NCBI GenBank assembly: GCA_964573285.1
Contig: CAZNJD010000005.1
Span: 22,387 to 86,386, forward strand
DNA length: 64,000 nucleotides
From: UBA1140 sp964573285
GTDB taxonomy: Bacteria; Campylobacterota; Campylobacteria; Campylobacterales; Sulfurovaceae
Reading direction: 5' to 3'
Positions 60,210-64,000 of this stretch are shown one piece after another. The notes under the pieces were generated by a model. It saw only the letters and a program-made list of their open reading frames with translations. It had not been told where the DNA came from and made no database searches. The position numbers and the translations under genes are program-made. Numbering within the stretch: the stretch's first letter is position 1; each line of letters opens with the position of its first letter.

Positions 60210-62375
60210 ATGTTCAATCTTACAATCATTCAAAAACTTCGTATTATATTTTTTATAATTTTACTATTTTTTCTAACTTATATAACTATAAGTTATAAGT
60301 TTGTAAATAATAGTGTAAATGAGTTAAAAGATATTGAAACAAAAAAATCTAAAATGGCTTTTATTCATAGAGAAAATTTATCACTTATTAAAAATATGAT
60401 TATTCAATTTAATGATGCAGTGACAACAGTTGATATTGAATATATAGCAAAAATTAAAAAAAATAAAATGGAGATTGAAAAAGGATTAAATGAACTAACC
60501 CAATATGATAATATCAAAATAATAAAAGAGAAAAAATTACTTAATCTATATTATAAACTAGGAGTAGAAATTACAAAAGATATGATAAAAGATTTTGAAC
60601 TATTTAATAATAAGGAGTACTTAAATAAAAAAGTAAAACCATTTAGAGATATTCAGAAACAGATATTTAATCTTTATAAAAAACAGAAGATAGACTCATA
60701 TAATCAACTAACAAATTCAATCAAAAAAGTTTCGGATGAGACAAATCATTATTTTATAATTTTTGCTATATTATCTATATTTGGACTTATTTTTATTACT
60801 ATAATGGCAAGTTATCTCTCTTATACTATTTCAACTAGATTTCAGAAAGTATATAATTCTCTCGATAATTTAATTAAAGAAGAACCTGACTTTTCAAAAA
60901 TAATGAAAGTAGAAAAGCATGATGAGATAGGCAAACTAATTAGTAAATTCAATCATATACAAAAAAAACTTGAAAGAAATTATAATAGAATTAATAAACT
61001 AAAAATAAAAGCTGAAGATACAGCCAAACTAAAATCAGAATTTTTGGCCAATATGAGTCATGAAATACGAACTCCAATGAATGGTATTGTAGGTATGAGT
61101 TACCTCACACTACAGACTAACTTAACTAGAAAACAGAGAAGTTATATAGAGAAGATAGAAAACTCATCTAAATCACTTTTAGCTATTATTAATGATATTT
61201 TAGACCTCTCCAAAATAGAATCAGGTAAACTTACTATAGATAAAATAGATTTTGATTTAACTCAAATGTTAAATAGCTCCATAGACTTAATAAGATTTAA
61301 AGCTAAGGAAAAAAATCTCAGAGTTAAAATAAAATATTCTAAAAATATACCAAAAAAATTATATGGAGATAGCCTAAGAATTTCACAAGTATTAACCAAT
61401 CTATTAGGTAATGCTGTAAAATTTACAGATAGTGGAGAGATAACTATATCTGTTAATCAAATGGATAATGATATATTTCGATTTGAAGTTCAAGATACAG
61501 GTATTGGACTAACACAACAAACACAGAAAAAACTTTTTAAAGCATTTGCACAAGCTGATGGAAGCACTACTAGAAACTATGGTGGCACAGGTTTAGGACT
61601 AGCCATCTCAAAACAGCTTATAGAGCTTATGAATGGTAAAATATGGGTAGAGAGTGAATATGGAAAGGGTAGTAAATTTATATTTGAAATTGAGCTAAGA
61701 GAAGTCAAGCTAGATATAAATATTAAAAAAAAGAGTGAATATCCTAAATTACAAAAAGATATAAAAAACATAATAAATAGTAAAGTTCTGTTAGTAGATG
61801 ATAATCAAATAAATCAAGAGATAATAATAGGACTACTCGAACACTCAAAGATTGAACTAGATATTGCATCAAATGGTAAAGAGGCTATAGATATGTTTGA
61901 AACTGACAAATATGCACTAATATTAATGGATATACAAATGCCTATTATGGATGGATATGAAGCAACTCAAATTATACGCCAAAAAGATAAACAAATCCCC
62001 ATAATAGCACTTAGTGCTAACGCAATGAGAGAAGATATAGAAAAGAGTGCATTATATGGTATGAATTCGCATATCAATAAACCTATAGATGTAGATAAAC
62101 TATATAATACCCTTTTGCAATATATGGAGTGTAATTTAGATGAACCCAAAGAAGATATTGATACAAATAGATTAACTGTTAGAGATGAATTATTTTATAA
62201 ACTAGAAGAGGCTATAAAAAGCAAAAGACCTAAAAACTGTAATGCTGTTATAACAGAGATAGAGAGTTATACACTATCTTTAAAAGACCAAAATATTTTT
62301 ATAAAAGTTAAAAATTTAGTCCAAAGTTATCAATTCCAGTCTGCATTAAAGATACTCTCTAACGAAGTGGATTAA
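60210..62375 (+). CDS. Hybrid histidine kinase (TM-HAMP-HisKA-HATPase-REC)
   Basis: A 721-residue membrane sensor kinase. Transmembrane helices at about 11-30 and 182-204 bracket a helical periplasmic sensor domain; HAMP about 205-260; HisKA with His284 in NMSHEIRTPMNGI; HATPase with N box (NLLGNAVKFT), G1 (DTGIGL) and G2 (GGTGLGLAIS); receiver domain with Asp574 (LILMDIQMP) and KP lysine. A helical C-terminus (about 650-721) follows. Its last 17 bases overlap the convergent response-regulator gene. With the Hpt protein and the regulator it can form a four-step phosphorelay. Confidence 0.93.
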   Translation: MFNLTIIQKLRIIFFIILLFFLTYITISYKFVNNSVNELKDIETKKSKMAFIHRENLSLIKNMIIQFNDAVTTVDIEYIAKIKKNKMEIEKGLNELTQYDNIKIIKEKKLLNLYYKLGVEITKDMIKDFELFNNKEYLNKKVKPFRDIQKQIFNLYKKQKIDSYNQLTNSIKKVSDETNHYFIIFAILSIFGLIFITIMASYLSYTISTRFQKVYNSLDNLIKEEPDFSKIMKVEKHDEIGKLISKFNHIQKKLERNYNRINKLKIKAEDTAKLKSEFLANMSHEIRTPMNGIVGMSYLTLQTNLTRKQRSYIEKIENSSKSLLAIINDILDLSKIESGKLTIDKIDFDLTQMLNSSIDLIRFKAKEKNLRVKIKYSKNIPKKLYGDSLRISQVLTNLLGNAVKFTDSGEITISVNQMDNDIFRFEVQDTGIGLTQQTQKKLFKAFAQADGSTTRNYGGTGLGLAISKQLIELMNGKIWVESEYGKGSKFIFEIELREVKLDINIKKKSEYPKLQKDIKNIINSKVLLVDDNQINQEIIIGLLEHSKIELDIASNGKEAIDMFETDKYALILMDIQMPIMDGYEATQIIRQKDKQIPIIALSANAMREDIEKSALYGMNSHINKPIDVDKLYNTLLQYMECNLDEPKEDIDTNRLTVRDELFYKLEEAIKSKRPKNCNAVITEIESYTLSLKDQNIFIKVKNLVQSYQFQSALKILSNEVD

Positions 62376-63048
62376 ATTTATACCCTTCACCATATACATT
62401 AGAAATAGCATCTTTAGGAATTTTTTTTCTTATTAGCTTAACTAAAGCTCGTATCTGATTAGCATCATACTCTTTATCAAAATCATCATATGATAGATGA
62501 TTGAATATCTCAAAAAAAGTAAAAACTTTATTTTTATCCAAAGATAAAAAAGAGAGCAGTCTCCTCTCATTTTTTGTCAGCTTTATCTCCTTTCCATTAT
62601 TAGTCAAACTCTCTGTTTTAGAATTCCATATAGTATCTTTATCTAATAAAAAAATATGTTTATTATTGCTTTTTTGATGTTCTATCTCTTCTACAGCTTT
62701 ACTTAATGCTTCTCTCAAAATATCAATTTCTATTGGCTTTAGTATATATTTAATTAGATATAACTCAATCGCCTTTAAAAGCTTTTCTTGTTCCCCATAT
62801 GCTGTTGTGATGATGATTTTAACCTCTTTATCTATATCTCTAATCCTTTTAGCTAAAGTTAAACCATCAATCTTTGGCATATTAATATCTAATAGAATAA
62901 TATCAGGTCGATATGATAAATAAAGCTCATACCCCTCTTCTCCATCATTTGCACAATATACTCTATAAACATACTCTTGCAAAATATCTAAATAAATTGA
63001 CTGAATATCTTTATCATCCTCTATATATAACAGTTTTATTCTATTCAA
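62359..63048 (-). CDS. OmpR-family response regulator
   Basis: A 229-residue DNA-binding regulator. The receiver (about 1-120) has the acidic pair Glu10-Asp11-Asp12, phospho-site Asp54 (ILLDINMP), Thr/Ala switch (ITTAYG) and KP lysine; the winged-helix output domain (about 135-229) has KLTKNERRLLSFL and the recognition region NQIRALVKLIRKKIP...VYGEGYKF. It is the likely output of the adjacent hybrid kinase. Convergent to it, overlapping by 17 bp. Confidence 0.92.
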   Translation of the reverse strand: MNRIKLLYIEDDKDIQSIYLDILQEYVYRVYCANDGEEGYELYLSYRPDIILLDINMPKIDGLTLAKRIRDIDKEVKIIITTAYGEQEKLLKAIELYLIKYILKPIEIDILREALSKAVEEIEHQKSNNKHIFLLDKDTIWNSKTESLTNNGKEIKLTKNERRLLSFLSLDKNKVFTFFEIFNHLSYDDFDKEYDANQIRALVKLIRKKIPKDAISNVYGEGYKFNPLR

Positions 63049-63210
63049 CTACGAAATCTCCCTGTTTTTATTGAAATAAAATATTTTTAAATTATTATAA
63101 ATATAACTATATAATATTTTATTATTTCATGAATTATATCAAATTTTTTTCATTATTTATACCAAATTAGTCGTTATTATTATATTAATAAAACAATAAG
63201 GGAAAACAGA

Positions 63211-63738
63211 ATGAAAACACTTACAAAAGTAGCAACTTTAGCTTTAATATTAGGAACAAATACACTATTAGCATATGATGATTATGCTTTGACAGATAAT
63301 TATAAACTTCTAAATGATATGAAACTAGCTCAAAAACAACAAGAGGTTATTGTAAATATAAATAATCAACTAAATAAAAATATTATAGATATAAAATCAC
63401 TTAAGAATGCTCAAGAGAGATTTAATAGAGTGCTTATAGGATTATCAAATGGTGACAAATCTCTAAATCTAAAAGGTACAAATATAGATGAAATCCAACT
63501 AAAACTAAGTGAAGTTCAAAAAATTTGGAAAATAGAAAAGAGTATGCTAGATAGCATAACAGAAGAAAATAAAGAAAAAGCAATTTCAAAACTAAATATT
63601 ATTATGCTTAAAATGAGTGAAACTATTGCACTATATAATAAATCATATGAAAGATTTAAACAAAAATCAAAAATTTCTTCAATTGTAAATAGACATTTAC
63701 ATAGTAATCAAATATTTGCATTTAATACAATACAATGA
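63211..63738 (+). CDS. Exported helical protein with PilJ-N/NIT-like sensor resemblance
   Basis: A 175-residue exported protein with a signal peptide (1-22, ending LLAYDD). The mature part is entirely helical, with QQEVIVNINNQL, RFNRVLIGLSNGD and KLNIIMLKMSETIALYNKSY, the pattern of the ligand-binding helical bundle of PilJ/NarX sensors, but without any membrane or signalling domain. It follows the two-component genes and may be a free periplasmic sensor for them. Confidence in the family is moderate; confidence that it is a gene is good. GGG-AAA purines precede the ATG. Confidence 0.65.
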   Translation: MKTLTKVATLALILGTNTLLAYDDYALTDNYKLLNDMKLAQKQQEVIVNINNQLNKNIIDIKSLKNAQERFNRVLIGLSNGDKSLNLKGTNIDEIQLKLSEVQKIWKIEKSMLDSITEENKEKAISKLNIIMLKMSETIALYNKSYERFKQKSKISSIVNRHLHSNQIFAFNTIQ

Positions 63739-63767
63739 TAATAAGGTAACTTTTTTACCTGTTATTA
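63739..63767. terminator. Hairpin between the PilJ-N-like gene and the 5S rRNA gene
   Basis: TAATAAGGTAA pairs with TTACC and TTATTA around a CTTTTT loop, with a 2-base bulge on the right arm. It stands at the end of the forward gene and also in line to end the minus-strand rRNA transcript. The rest of the gap to 63873 is AT-rich with no further feature. Confidence 0.5.
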
Positions 63768-63873
63768 ACCCTATTAAAATCTTCTTCAATTAAATATATT
63801 ATAAAATATAAATAAATTAAATTAACAATCATAAAATATAAAAAATTTGAAATAATAAAGAAAGAAGAATTCA

Positions 63874-63992
63874 AAGAGGCGACGACCTACATTCCCAATC
63901 CAGACAGGATAAGTATTATCGGCGATGGGAGGCTTAACTGCTAGGTTCGAAATGGAACTAGGTGTGACCCTCCCTCTAAAGTCACCACTAAG
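63874..63992 (-). rRNA. rrf: 5S ribosomal RNA
   Basis: Read on the minus strand the segment has the 5S landmarks: AGTTCCATTTCGAAC (loop B/C region), TTAAGCCTCCCATCG, GATAATACTTATCC, and the 3' end GTAGGTCGTCGCC, which pairs with the 5' GGTGAC. Ends are set by helix I and may be off by about 5 bases. It should be the last gene of an rRNA operon whose 23S lies beyond the right edge of the window. Confidence 0.92.
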
Positions 63993-64000
63993 AAAGGTAA

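Noticed and set aside
1..64000. CRISPR arrays, complete insertion sequences, tRNA genes and riboswitches
   Set aside because: No regularly spaced repeats, no paired terminal inverted repeats, no cloverleaf or T-loop GGTTCGAATCC pattern and no conserved riboswitch core was seen on either strand; tools could still find a diverged one.

Overview
The window is AT-rich (roughly 30% G+C by eye) and densely packed, and almost certainly comes from a Campylobacterota (epsilonproteobacterial) chromosome. Three things point there: the order rplU-rpmA-obgE-proB ... fmt-birA-parA-parB-atpF'-atpF-atpH-atpA-atpG-atpD-atpC, short domain-reduced versions of BirA, ProB and MurB, and a two-subunit ATP-citrate lyase (aclB-aclA). 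The last implies CO2 fixation by the reductive TCA cycle, as in Sulfurimonas, Sulfurovum or Thiovulum-like sulfur oxidisers. Species cannot be decided from the window alone.

Layout. 1-1.3 kb: tail of a sugar-nucleotide dehydratase/reductase-like gene and a family-4 glycosyltransferase whose 3' end is frameshifted by a 5-bp duplication. 1.3-5.2 kb: a lone type II/IV pseudopilin and aclBA. 5.2-10.4 kb: a polyprenyl-phosphate-sugar glycosylation module (PAP2 phosphatase, ArnT-like GT39, DPM1/ArnC-like GT2, UPF0104 flippase-like protein, and a divergent GT-C-like membrane protein). 10.4-14.4 kb: nadD-rsfS plus an unlisted 40-residue membrane peptide, diverging from gapA-pgk-tpiA. 14.4-15.2 kb: a small lipoprotein and a BFD-like [2Fe-2S] protein. 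15.2-24.2 kb: F1Fo ATP synthase, parAB, birA, fmt. 24.4-26.2 kb: a Tat-exported two-repeat protein with a Spherulin-4 glycosidase-like domain, set between fmt and proB, which are adjacent in relatives. 26.2-28.8 kb: proB, obgE, rpmA, rplU.

29-39.5 kb: a membrane protein of unknown function, class II DAHP synthase with a DRE-TIM aldolase-like partner, a dicarboxylate/amino-acid symporter, a Wza-like export lipoprotein, and tamA-tamB. 39.6-45.5 kb: the most unusual locus, a sapCDEF-like S-layer/type I secretion operon whose SapC is fused to a complete REP-associated tyrosine transposase (RAYT) domain that has lost its HUH histidines. 45.5-54.6 kb (minus strand): a surface-polysaccharide operon (Wzx flippase, CapA-like protein, Wzy-like polymerase, two secreted repeat proteins, two methyltransferases) with no glycosyltransferase of its own.

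54.7-64 kb: thiol peroxidase, a small basic protein, murB, a membrane protein with a lysine-rich minisatellite, a rhodanese lacking its catalytic cysteine next to a membrane thioredoxin, and a phosphorelay cluster (Hpt plus pseudo-receiver protein, small periplasmic binding protein, hybrid histidine kinase, response regulator, PilJ-N-like periplasmic protein). The window ends in a 5S rRNA gene on the minus strand, the 3' end of an rRNA operon.

Gene packing is extreme: many same-strand pairs overlap by ATGA or TAATG, and convergent pairs share one palindromic CTAG or TTAA as both stop codons. TATAAT-type -10 boxes can be placed upstream of several operons; the upstream regions are A/T tracts with no -35 consensus, as is usual in this phylum.
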